This document shows positions 26,167 to 33,385 of a stretch of DNA of 64,000 nt, one piece after another. The notes under the pieces are model-generated. The model searched no databases, was not told the DNA's origin, and saw only the letters and a list, made by a program, of their open reading frames with translations. The stretch is taken from positions 124,001 through 188,000 of IMG/VR virus record IMGVR_UViG_3300042391_001376. One strand, given 5' to 3'. The stretch is from a virus. Made by a program: the position numbers and the translations under genes. Position 1 is the stretch's first letter; every line of letters begins with the position of its first letter.

Positions 26167-27024
26167 ATGTCTATGTATAAAGAATCTTTTAGAAAAAATC
26201 CAAATATAAAACAATTAGCTCCTAAATTGTTTATATATAAAAATTTTATAAAAGATGATTTATTAAAAAAAATAAACTCTATTTTAAAAGAACATTTAAA
26301 AGACTCAAACATTCAACATAATCAAGATTGGTACAACTCAAGAGTTACCCCGTTAATTCCTGAGATGCATGAGGTTTGGGAAAAAGCCAGTGAGTTGCTC
26401 TACCCGGAGCTTTCTATGCATCCACAACTTTCCTTATTAAGGTCCAAGGTTGGTCAACCAGGCATGTATCATCATGCAGATGCTCCTGGGGCAGTTCATG
26501 AAGATTGTGGTCCAGTTTGTGAAACATGTGATATATCTTCAAGGGTTTTAATTTCTCCGGATATGTGGGGCACGTGTTGCCGTCTTCATTATGGGTTAAT
26601 TGTTTATTTTGGAGATTTTGAAGGTGGAGAAGTATATTATCCAAATTTTAATAATAAACTAGAATTTGTAGGAGGACTTTTACCTCTTGATAATGGTGAA
26701 GAACTTTTGGTTAAACCAGAAAATGGAGATTTAATAATTCATGGATCACATGGAGATTATTGCCATGGAGTTAAAGAAGTCACTAGCGGGGTGCGTTTTG
26801 CGTACTCAAACTTTGTATTACCGTCGTCTAGTAACCCTGGTACATTTTTCTGTTACAAAACTGCAGAGTACGAACAGCAAATAAAAAATATAAAAGAAGA
26901 TCCACACAATAGATGGTCGACTTGGTGCACTCCTGTAAATGGATTTATTTGGGAGGAACCCCTGGAACTTATAGAGGAAAAGAAAAAGGGGATAACCGCT
27001 GTAAGATACAGGGATATTCATTAG
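26167..27024 (+). CDS. 2-oxoglutarate/Fe(II) oxygenase, prolyl hydroxylase-like
   Basis: 285 residues. Iron ligands are seen in 'GMYHHADAPG' (H-x-D) and 'DYCHGVKEVTSGVRFAYSNF' (distal His plus Arg for 2-oxoglutarate). 'FGDFEGGEVYYPNF' is the intervening strand. Inserted between the ligands is a Cys-rich segment ('EDCGPVCETCDISS') that could bind zinc. First gene of a four-gene cassette with a luciferase-like enzyme, an SGNH-like protein and a second 2OG oxygenase. Substrate unknown. Confidence 0.8.
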   Translation: MSMYKESFRKNPNIKQLAPKLFIYKNFIKDDLLKKINSILKEHLKDSNIQHNQDWYNSRVTPLIPEMHEVWEKASELLYPELSMHPQLSLLRSKVGQPGMYHHADAPGAVHEDCGPVCETCDISSRVLISPDMWGTCCRLHYGLIVYFGDFEGGEVYYPNFNNKLEFVGGLLPLDNGEELLVKPENGDLIIHGSHGDYCHGVKEVTSGVRFAYSNFVLPSSSNPGTFFCYKTAEYEQQIKNIKEDPHNRWSTWCTPVNGFIWEEPLELIEEKKKGITAVRYRDIH

Positions 27025-27028
27025 TAAA

Positions 27029-27817
27029 ATGAAGTTACATTTAATGTACGTTAATGGCTCATCTAATATAGATGGTTTGAAAAAAATTTCAGAATTAGCA
27101 AATAAATGCAACTATTATTCTGTTCTTTTAGTTTATCATTCTTTAGAAAATGATTTTTGGATAAAATGCGCAAATGTTTTAGATACAACGCATACATTTA
27201 AATATATGATAGCAATACGAACATATGCAATAAGCCCAGAATATTTCGTTATGATGTACAGAGGCTTTAGCGAAATTCAAGAAAATAGAATAATGTTCAA
27301 TATAGTATCTGGTGACATTCATGATTCTGAAACATCTGTAGATGATATTATTTTTAATAAAGAAAATTTTTATACTAGTCAAAAAAGAGTAAAGTATACA
27401 CATGAATGGATTAAGAAAGTATTATCTATAATAGATAAAAAAAAGGTACCAGAAATTGTTATGTCTGGCACGTCAGATAATACTCTTGATTCAGCTTCGG
27501 TTTTTGCCGATTACAACTTGTGTATGATGGATAGTTTTGTAGATAATCCAAAAAAATTTAAAAGAAATAACAATAGAATGGTTTGCGCTGCTCTAATAAT
27601 TAGAAACACTTATGAAGAAGCAGAAAAAGTTGTAGATCAAATAAAACAAAAACATCAAAAAAGATGGACGATTTTTGGGACAGAAGAACAAGTTTTAGAA
27701 AAGATAGAATATTTGAAGAGTATTGGTGTAACTGATTTGATGATAAGAAATCATAAAGAAGATAATAAATACAATTTAGTACATGAATTTGTAGCTAAAA
27801 ATAAAGGAATAATTTAA
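27029..27817 (+). CDS. Luciferase-like flavin monooxygenase, SsuD-like
   Basis: 262 residues. It matches the TIM-barrel pattern of bacterial luciferase/alkanesulfonate monooxygenase: 'ISELANKCNYYSVLLVYHSLENDFWIKCA' (strand 2 and substrate pocket), 'FKYMIAIRTYAISPEYFVMMYR' and 'ENRIMFNIVSGDIHD' (SsuD has similar RP..SP and FN.V.G segments), then 'IVMSGTSDNTLDSASVFADYNLCM'. It is shorter than cellular SsuD (about 380), lacking C-terminal elements. Would need reduced FMN from the host. No ribosome site is seen at its ATG. Confidence 0.72.
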   Translation: MKLHLMYVNGSSNIDGLKKISELANKCNYYSVLLVYHSLENDFWIKCANVLDTTHTFKYMIAIRTYAISPEYFVMMYRGFSEIQENRIMFNIVSGDIHDSETSVDDIIFNKENFYTSQKRVKYTHEWIKKVLSIIDKKKVPEIVMSGTSDNTLDSASVFADYNLCMMDSFVDNPKKFKRNNNRMVCAALIIRNTYEEAEKVVDQIKQKHQKRWTIFGTEEQVLEKIEYLKSIGVTDLMIRNHKEDNKYNLVHEFVAKNKGII

Positions 27818-27821
27818 TAAT

Positions 27822-28511
27822 ATGAAAAAAATATATTTGATTGGCGATTGCCATGTTTCTAGAGTCTCTGAACATTATAATAAGAATAAAGCAATGCATA
27901 ACTTAGTCGATGTTGTCTTTTGGGGCAAAGCGGCAAAAAAGGTTTGGGATCTTGATTTTAAGAAAATGTATGAGGAAGAAGAATTGTCTTCAGGTAAAGA
28001 GGAACAGCTTTTCTATGGTGATGGGGTTATACCGTTTTCGGACATAAAAGATGACGGCATACTTCTTTCATGGTTTGGCTATGTTGATATAAGGACTTTT
28101 CTTTCAGGCTACGACAACGCTGATGAAGTAGCTAAAAAATATATAAAAGAAATTGTAAATAATTTTAAAAATTCTACTATAGTAATTATAGAGCCACTTC
28201 CACAGTTTACTGAAATGATGCTTAAGTATGAGGGAATTAGTCCTCATTATACGTATCAGCAAAGATTAAATCAAAATAAAAAATTCTTAGATAGTTTACA
28301 CAAGTATGCGCATGATGCTGGAATAACTAATTTTATTTTTCAATCTCAGATTCTTGATGCAGTTGGGGTAAAAGAACTAACTCCAGATATGACCCATAAT
28401 AAAGCCCATCATCCAGTAGATGGTCTTAAGGATGAGTATAATAGTAAAATATTAGATTTGTTTATTAAGAAAAGTTTGGAGCTATTAAATGATTGGTCTT
28501 GGATTAGATGA
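27822..28511 (+). CDS. SGNH/GDSL-like hydrolase, tentative
   Basis: 229 residues. The opening 'IYLIGDCHVSRVSEHY' resembles block I of SGNH proteins, though the usual Ser of GDS is Cys here. 'LSWFGYVDIRTF' could be block II/III, and 'DMTHNKAHHPVDGLKDEY' fits block V (D-x-x-H). The Ser to Cys change may mean a Cys nucleophile or loss of hydrolase activity. Coupled to the downstream gene by an ATGA overlap. Confidence 0.5.
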   Translation: MKKIYLIGDCHVSRVSEHYNKNKAMHNLVDVVFWGKAAKKVWDLDFKKMYEEEELSSGKEEQLFYGDGVIPFSDIKDDGILLSWFGYVDIRTFLSGYDNADEVAKKYIKEIVNNFKNSTIVIIEPLPQFTEMMLKYEGISPHYTYQQRLNQNKKFLDSLHKYAHDAGITNFIFQSQILDAVGVKELTPDMTHNKAHHPVDGLKDEYNSKILDLFIKKSLELLNDWSWIR

Positions 28512-29050
28512 TTAGGTTAACTGATGATATTTTATTATTTACAGATCTTTTTCAGGATTTAGATCAAATATTTTTAGATCTAGATAAGTCTGAGTGGCAA
28601 TTGTGGGGCAGAAACAATAATGACCCTAATCATAGAATTGGCGAATTAAACTTTATAAAAAAAAATAGTTACATATTTGAACAGATAAATTCTGCCACCC
28701 GAATATGTTTAGACCAGTATATGGCTGAACTCAATATAAATAATGATTTATACTATTATGATGAGGATGGGATCTATATAAGGAAATGGGACTTTCCTAT
28801 GAGAGGTATGAGCGCCCACAGGGATTATGCCTATGACGGTAGCGGTAATGCAAGGCCGGTTGAGTATACGCTATGTGGATACTTAAATGAAGATTACGAG
28901 GGGGGGCTGATAGAATTCCCGGAATATGGCCTTTCGTTAAAGCCGCCGGCTGGTTCGGCTATTGTCTTTGCTGCTCATGAGTTACATCTTGTAACAGATC
29001 TGATAGATAGACATAGATATATGTGGTCTTCTTTTGTTTACAAGAAATAA
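28508..29050 (+). CDS. 2-oxoglutarate/Fe(II) oxygenase, small
   Basis: 180 residues. 'MSAHRDYAYDG' gives the H-x-D pair, 'CGYLNEDYEGGLIEFPE' the middle strand, 'AAHELHLVTDLIDRHRYMWSSF' the distal His and Arg. The size is near the minimum for a prolyl-hydroxylase-like fold. Its ATG overlaps the upstream TGA, so expression is tied to the SGNH-like protein. Confidence 0.75.
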   Translation: MIRLTDDILLFTDLFQDLDQIFLDLDKSEWQLWGRNNNDPNHRIGELNFIKKNSYIFEQINSATRICLDQYMAELNINNDLYYYDEDGIYIRKWDFPMRGMSAHRDYAYDGSGNARPVEYTLCGYLNEDYEGGLIEFPEYGLSLKPPAGSAIVFAAHELHLVTDLIDRHRYMWSSFVYKK

Positions 29051-29137
29051 CAAATCTTTGGGCTTCCCCGCAAGTTCCGCGCAAAAATTATTTTTTTTAT
29101 TTTTTAACAGATTACTATAAGAGTATCATCTAGTAGA

Positions 29138-29458
29138 ATGATGTGTATGGACTTTTTCAAAAAATTGTTTGAACTTATAATCTATAATAGGGAAAACGGG
29201 GAAGAGTTAGAAGAACAGGTCTTCTTGCTTGATGATGATGACTTAGAGACTGAGAGTGTGGTCACCTTCCATCCTGATGGCAATGGTAACTTAGTATTCA
29301 ACGTTTTTAGTATTGAAGTGTGGGAAATGATCGATGATATTTCCGAGCTTACCGGTAGGGATAAATTTTCTATCATAGAGGGCTTGTGCGAAGAGGATGG
29401 TATTGAATCCTGGGTTATCGATCCTAGGGAGTTTCCTAACGATTTAAATGATCTATAA
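29138..29458 (+). CDS. Acidic hypothetical protein
   Basis: 106 residues (another ATG at 29147 would give 103). Strongly acidic ('EELEEQVFLLDDDDLETES'), with 'IDDISELTGRDKFSIIEGL' in the second half. Not recognised. It is the last gene before a strong terminator. Confidence 0.55.
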   Translation: MMCMDFFKKLFELIIYNRENGEELEEQVFLLDDDDLETESVVTFHPDGNGNLVFNVFSIEVWEMIDDISELTGRDKFSIIEGLCEEDGIESWVIDPREFPNDLNDL

Positions 29459-29480
29459 TAATACTTATATAAGGATATAA

Positions 29481-29511
29481 AAAAACCCCCCGGTATATCC
29501 AGGGGGTTTTT
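29481..29511. terminator. Bidirectional terminator between converging genes
   Basis: AAAAACCCCC at 29481-29490 pairs perfectly with GGGGGTTTTT at 29502-29511 around an 11-base loop. It therefore has a U tract in either direction. It separates the plus-strand gene ending at 29458 from the minus-strand gene whose stop is at 29531. Confidence 0.9.
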
Positions 29512-29530
29512 CTTTTATATACGTTAAATA

Positions 29531-29725
29531 TTAGTCATTATAGCCGTAGTTGTCGAAATCATAATCTTCAACCTCAACGTAAGCTGACTTAGCTCCATAG
29601 TATGTCTTAGAGTTAAACTGATAGAAGACATCATCTTCCACGTCTAACCCTTCATAATCCTCGAACATATCCAGTTGAATATCATCCTGTGATTTTTGTG
29701 TCAACGTACTCTTGTTGTTATTCAT
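29531..29725 (-). CDS. Small acidic protein with sliding-clamp motif QLDMF
   Basis: 64 residues from the ATG at 29725, chosen because AAAGGA precedes it. The sequence 'QDDIQLDMFEDYEG' contains QLDMF, matching the bacterial DnaN clamp-binding consensus QL[SD]LF with Met at position 4. The rest is Asp/Glu/Tyr rich ('YVEVEDYDFDNYGYND'). It could bind or titrate the host or phage clamp. It is isolated on the minus strand between plus-strand blocks. Confidence 0.6.
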   Translation of the reverse strand: MNNNKSTLTQKSQDDIQLDMFEDYEGLDVEDDVFYQFNSKTYYGAKSAYVEVEDYDFDNYGYND

Positions 29726-30057
29726 TTTCTTATCCTTTTGTACTAGGCATTGATGGTTATATGATTCTTGTACATGATATCTATATGACAACAAAGATAA
29801 TAGCAAAGCATGTTTACCTTTGACAACCTCTATCACAATATATTCCAAACTTTTTTTTGCCGGCCGATTTCCTATATAGGTATAAAAATAAGGGAAAAAT
29901 TTTTGGTGTAAAAACATATATAAAAAAAACTAATAGGCTAAAAATATGGAAAAAATATGGGCCAGTAGTAGTGGGTATATACACACCCTTAAGATCTTTA
30001 ACGTGCCCACCCGGGTATGGGGTCTTAAGGTTAAACAATTAACAAGAGGAGAGTAAT
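29726..30057. other. Divergent intergenic region with leader stem-loop
   Basis: 332 bases without a gene between the minus-strand 29725 start and the plus-strand 30058 start. CCTTAAGATC (29987-29996) pairs with GGTCTTAAGG (30021-30030) with one wobble around a loop that itself pairs CCC with GGG. An AGAGGAG ribosome site follows at 30044. The left part is AT-rich with TATATA-like boxes, the likely place for divergent promoters. Confidence 0.55.
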
Positions 30058-30234
30058 ATGATTACTGTTAATAACAGCAACACACCTAGCCGTGGGCCAA
30101 GGGTATGCACATGGGGTACAGGTAAGGAATTGTCAGTAAAGCACACACCTTTCTTTCAGGTAAATGATGAAGGAAAGACTGTATGTTGGCACATGCATGC
30201 TGATGGCACTGAGTGCAGGGTAACTAAGGACTAA
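30058..30234 (+). CDS. Small hypothetical protein
   Basis: 58 residues from the ATG at 30058 (AGAGGAG upstream), beginning MITVNNSNTPSRGPRVCTWG. Contains 'CTWGTGKEL' and 'CWHMHADGTEC', three Cys and two His in a possible metal site. First gene of a long run of small early-type genes. Function unknown. Confidence 0.6.
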   Translation: MITVNNSNTPSRGPRVCTWGTGKELSVKHTPFFQVNDEGKTVCWHMHADGTECRVTKD

Positions 30235-30250
30235 GTACCCCAGTAATACT

Positions 30251-30264
30251 GTCCATTGGTGGAC
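30251..30264 (+). repeat. Intergenic hairpin, copy 1 of a covarying pair
   Basis: GTCCA-TTGG-TGGAC, a 5-bp stem with a TTGG loop. It lies 16 bases after a stop codon and is flanked by TAAGTAC on the left and CTAAACAACATGAACC-like sequence on the right. The same arrangement recurs at 30860 with a compensating base-pair change. Confidence 0.65.
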
Positions 30265-30342
30265 ACTAAACAACATGAACCATACGATAGCCATGGTATG
30301 TAAAACATTGGGCTTTATTCACTTCAAACATAGGAGATAGTC

Positions 30343-30492
30343 ATGGACCATAACAGGACATCATATGCACGTACGTACCGTAAGTACCTACTGCATTGTG
30401 TAAAGCACAACATACCAGTAAATGCAAAGACATGTGCCTATGTAAGGGCATACCTAGTAGAAACATCAATCACCAATAAGGGAGGAAAGTAA
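30343..30492 (+). CDS. Small basic hypothetical protein
   Basis: 49 residues from the ATG at 30343 with AGGAGA upstream, beginning MDHNRTSYARTYRKYLLHCV. Basic, with two Cys and several His/Tyr. Its C-terminal 'NKGGK' is encoded by the ribosome site of the next gene, which starts three bases after the stop. Function unknown. Confidence 0.6.
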   Translation: MDHNRTSYARTYRKYLLHCVKHNIPVNAKTCAYVRAYLVETSITNKGGK

Positions 30493-30494
30493 CC

Positions 30495-30848
30495 ATGTTA
30501 CCAGTAACACTAACCACGTGTGAGCAGATGGCTCAGGCGTACAACACACATGCACAGTATGCCGAGGTTATTGGCAAGTACGTGTGCCATGATGGCCAGG
30601 CAGTGTGGATACAGCTTGTTGGGTGCGGTGCATCTGATAGCCATACATTCACACATACCCATAACATCCCAGAGTACATGAATAAGATGTACAATGGAAA
30701 GATTGTCCGCCTTCTAGGTGAGCGTTCATGGGATTCACGTGCACGCATGTGGGGCTACCGCTGGACCCTTCATTCAGTAAACCTATGGGAAGAGTCAGTA
30801 AAGGCTTCTCCTGCAGGTATTAAAGCCTTGTGCGGCACTAACTGCTAA
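30495..30848 (+). CDS. Hypothetical protein
   Basis: 117 residues beginning MLPVTLTTCEQMAQAYNTHAQ; GGAGGA nine bases upstream. Soluble, mixed alpha/beta, with scattered Cys, His and Trp ('HTFTHTHNIPEYM', 'RMWGYRWTLHSVNLW'). No family recognised. Tightly packed after the 30343 gene. Confidence 0.65.
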   Translation: MLPVTLTTCEQMAQAYNTHAQYAEVIGKYVCHDGQAVWIQLVGCGASDSHTFTHTHNIPEYMNKMYNGKIVRLLGERSWDSRARMWGYRWTLHSVNLWEESVKASPAGIKALCGTNC

Positions 30849-30859
30849 TTAAGTACATT

Positions 30860-30873
30860 GTCTATTGGTAGAC
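30860..30873 (+). repeat. Intergenic hairpin, copy 2 of a covarying pair
   Basis: GTCTA-TTGG-TAGAC: identical loop to the copy at 30251, while the stem pair C-G has become T-A. It is also preceded by TAAGTAC directly after a stop codon and followed by TAAC..CATGACCC. Confidence 0.65.
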
Positions 30874-30953
30874 GTTAACTTCATGACCCAACCGTTAATC
30901 AAGAGGTTGTAAATCACATGGTTATTTATCCAATATCAATTAAGGAGAAAGCA

Positions 30954-31229
30954 ATGAGTAAAGCAACAAAAATGTTCGTTGTTCTTATTGTCGCAATTGC
31001 GGCTTTAATAGCATCGGGCTTGCTAATCAATAAGCCAACATACTGTTACGTAAGTTCAGTTGTTGCATACGAAGGAGATACTCTTTGGAGTATAGCCAAG
31101 GCCAATTGCTACGGCAATAGCACCACAAATATGGTTGGTGATATCGTGGACCTCAATCCAGAATTGAAGACTCGTTATTTACGAATCGGTGAATCAATTA
31201 AGCTACCAACAGAAAACGCAGGAAAGTAA
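30954..31229 (+). CDS. Membrane-anchored LysM-domain protein
   Basis: 91 residues from the ATG at 30954 (AAGGAGAAAGCA upstream; the ATG at 30918 has no site). Residues 7-27 form a transmembrane helix ('FVVLIVAIAALIASGLLI'). Residues about 37-88 are a LysM: 'VVAYEGDTLWSIAKANC' and 'DIVDLNPELKTRYLRIGESIKLP'. LysM binds peptidoglycan, so the protein probably links the membrane to the wall on the outer side. Confidence 0.78.
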   Translation: MSKATKMFVVLIVAIAALIASGLLINKPTYCYVSSVVAYEGDTLWSIAKANCYGNSTTNMVGDIVDLNPELKTRYLRIGESIKLPTENAGK

Positions 31230-31265
31230 ACATGTCAACAAACAACAATCCAAAAGGAGAAACGA

Positions 31266-31469
31266 ATGTCTGAAGAAAATGTACCAAAACCAAGAGTGTT
31301 CACTGCCGAAGAAATTGTAGCAAAAATACTACAAGAAAAACTAAGCAAGAAAGCACTCATCAATGAATTGGTTTTTGCATTGAACGACGCAGAGGCCAAC
31401 AAGCAAGAAAAAGATGCAGACATCTACTGGAATGCAATTATGGTCTTGACGAAAGGCCGAATGCTCTAA
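31266..31469 (+). CDS. Small helical hypothetical protein
   Basis: 67 residues, beginning MSEENVPKPRVFTAEEIVAK. Charged and helical ('KILQEKLSKKALINELVFAL'). AAAGGAGAAACGA provides the ribosome site. No family recognised. Confidence 0.6.
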   Translation: MSEENVPKPRVFTAEEIVAKILQEKLSKKALINELVFALNDAEANKQEKDADIYWNAIMVLTKGRML

Positions 31470-31529
31470 GATAGATTTTTGCAATCAACAGAAAAACAGT
31501 AAGCCAAAAAACAACAAAGGAGACAAGTA

Positions 31530-32057
31530 ATGTTAGAAAACAATAATAAATTCCAGTCAAGGCTGGATTTAATCTCAAAAGCTGAAATTGTGTTACATCA
31601 CATGGGAGAATGGCATGAGGTTAAAATCCAATCAAATGACAATCGGCTAACAAGTGGAGCATTGACGTATACCCAATACGAAAATGTGTGTGATGAAACA
31701 AAATCATCATATTCATTTGTTGGCATTTCAGATGATGGTGCAATTGTTAATGGCTTTATCCATGATGGATCCAATAAAATTGGTCGTGGTTATGGAGGCC
31801 AGTCATTTGAATTGACAATGCAAGATGGATCACACAGGGTTCTTACCGGACCATGGAGTGGAAGGCCATCAGTCCACACTGCCAATAGCGGTATTCAATA
31901 CACCGAGGTTAACGTTAATAATACTTTGTATGGATTCTCGAAAGAATTCATTGAAGCCATAATTGATCGGTTTAACCTCAACGCAAGCCTTGAATTGACA
32001 TGCCGAGACATGGAAATTGAATTACGAGTAACAAACAACAACCAAGGAGAAAAGTAA
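31530..32057 (+). CDS. Hypothetical protein
   Basis: 175 residues with AAAGGAG upstream. Beta-rich with many Gly/Ser/Asn ('RGYGGQSFELTMQDGSHRVL', 'GPWSGRPSVHT'). Soluble, no catalytic motif. Its stop overlaps the next ATG by one base (TAATG). Confidence 0.62.
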   Translation: MLENNNKFQSRLDLISKAEIVLHHMGEWHEVKIQSNDNRLTSGALTYTQYENVCDETKSSYSFVGISDDGAIVNGFIHDGSNKIGRGYGGQSFELTMQDGSHRVLTGPWSGRPSVHTANSGIQYTEVNVNNTLYGFSKEFIEAIIDRFNLNASLELTCRDMEIELRVTNNNQGEK

Positions 32058-32284
32058 TGAGTGATATATTCAAATTAGGTGTGCTTGATTTAGACAGGCA
32101 AGCATACTTTGATTTCTGCGAAAAGAACAATGGCGGATATCTTTTAAGTTCTCGCCAGCAGAAACAGTTAGAAAAGCATCTCATAATCTGGAAATTAAAC
32201 ACGCACATTCAGAAATGTGGTTCGTGTGGTTGGTGTGAGAAAAATGCAAAACAATTCCTAGAAGAAAACATAAAGGGGGAGTAA
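32057..32284 (+). CDS. Small protein with C-terminal Cys cluster
   Basis: 75 residues. The C-terminal 'KCGSCGWCEKNAKQF' has three Cys in a C-x2-C-x2-C pattern and there is 'DFCEKNNGG' earlier. Such spacing can bind Zn or Fe-S. Coupled by TAATG to both the upstream and downstream genes. Confidence 0.6.
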   Translation: MSDIFKLGVLDLDRQAYFDFCEKNNGGYLLSSRQQKQLEKHLIIWKLNTHIQKCGSCGWCEKNAKQFLEENIKGE

Positions 32285-32535
32285 TGGCAAGGTTACATTG
32301 GAAGAACTATTCCCGTTTTGCTCGGGATTCAGAGAAAGAGGTGTGGTGTGCCTTAGGCAAACACTATGTTCACATAGCTAATGCTTGGATTACGTTTTAC
32401 CCAGTAAAGCGTGTGTGGTGCACCGAATGCAAAGCAGGCAGTGAAACTAGGGTCGAGAAGAAGAAACTAGTATCTCAAGCAAAGCAAACAATGAAAGACA
32501 ACCAACTATCACTATTCAACGAGGAAGGAAAGTAA
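32284..32535 (+). CDS. Small protein with Cys pair and clamp-binding motif QLSLF
   Basis: 83 residues. 'VWCTECKAGS' is a zinc-knuckle-like C-x2-C, with another Cys at 'EVWCALGKHYVH'. The C-terminus 'MKDNQLSLFNEEGK' has QLSLF, an exact match to the DnaN clamp-binding consensus. A C-terminal clamp peptide on a small protein suggests recruitment to, or interference with, the replication clamp. Confidence 0.65.
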   Translation: MARLHWKNYSRFARDSEKEVWCALGKHYVHIANAWITFYPVKRVWCTECKAGSETRVEKKKLVSQAKQTMKDNQLSLFNEEGK

Positions 32536-32537
32536 TC

Positions 32538-33341
32538 ATGAAGCCATTCAATCCAGGGGACAAGGTACGTTCCAAGGCAAAGCCTCATATAACAGGCACT
32601 GTAAAGTGGGTTAGGTTTGAACCCAATGGAGTATCTGTTAATAGGCAAAATTCACGTGGAAAATGGAACTATGTCCAGAAGATACCAAAGGGAGGTTATA
32701 CCGTATCTATTAACTGGGATCCAGTCCCACAACTTGGTTACTACCCAGAGCGTCCTTTGCACGGTCTACAGGGGTCTACCGCAATTGAGTTAGTGCCGCA
32801 AGAAAATGTCAATCAAGAAACAACAAACAACGAAAGGAAAGAAGCCATGTCAAATCAACCAACAACAATTCGGGAGGTAAATCCGATGAAGCAGTGCAAA
32901 CACCAAGTCTGGGATTGGAAATTAATTCCAGGACAAGTAAACACAGACTACAAGGCAGTTTATTGTGAACTGTGTGGAGAGCAACTGGCTCAACTTGCAC
33001 CAAAGAACAAACCAATGACAGATAAGCAGATAAAGTTTATCCGGTCTTTGTTCTTGGAAGTTAAATCAAACATGACAATTGATGAGCAGGAGTCTTTGAC
33101 AACAAAGATGAAAGCACATATCGATGGGACAAATGTACTCACCACCAAGTGGGCATCAGCAGCTATTGACAAGCTTAAGGCATACAAGCCTAAGCCTGTT
33201 AAGCCTGTTCAAGTCATGGAAGAGGATGAGCCATTTGGCAAAGTTGAATGTCATGTATGTGGCACGAAATACCAGCCAGAAGAAATGGGCGGATCAGGCA
33301 CTGAAGTATTCACCAACGGATGCATCGCATGTCTGTATTAA
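32538..33341 (+). CDS. Zinc-finger protein, possibly a fusion of two genes
   Basis: 267 residues. The first 85 are a beta-rich domain ('FNPGDKVRSKAKPHITGTVKW', KOW/SH3-like). A linker at 90-115 is encoded by DNA that looks like an intergenic region, including GGGAGGTAAA before an internal ATG at 32887. The second part has 'QCKHQVWDWK...CELCGEQLAQL', a helical segment, and C-terminal 'ECHVCGTKYQ...GCIACLY', i.e. two zinc modules. Internal initiation at 32887 could give a second product. Function unknown. Confidence 0.6.
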   Translation: MKPFNPGDKVRSKAKPHITGTVKWVRFEPNGVSVNRQNSRGKWNYVQKIPKGGYTVSINWDPVPQLGYYPERPLHGLQGSTAIELVPQENVNQETTNNERKEAMSNQPTTIREVNPMKQCKHQVWDWKLIPGQVNTDYKAVYCELCGEQLAQLAPKNKPMTDKQIKFIRSLFLEVKSNMTIDEQESLTTKMKAHIDGTNVLTTKWASAAIDKLKAYKPKPVKPVQVMEEDEPFGKVECHVCGTKYQPEEMGGSGTEVFTNGCIACLY

Positions 33342-33385
33342 ATCAATCAAACAATCAACCAACAACAAATGGGGAGGTAAAACCC

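Noticed and set aside
30251-30873. CRISPR-like repeat pair
   Set aside because: Only two short hairpins 609 bases apart, with genes between them; no spacers.
33320-33385. Longer start for the RNA polymerase-like gene
   Set aside because: It overlaps the preceding gene and lacks a ribosome site, while 33386 follows GGGAGGTAAA at good distance.
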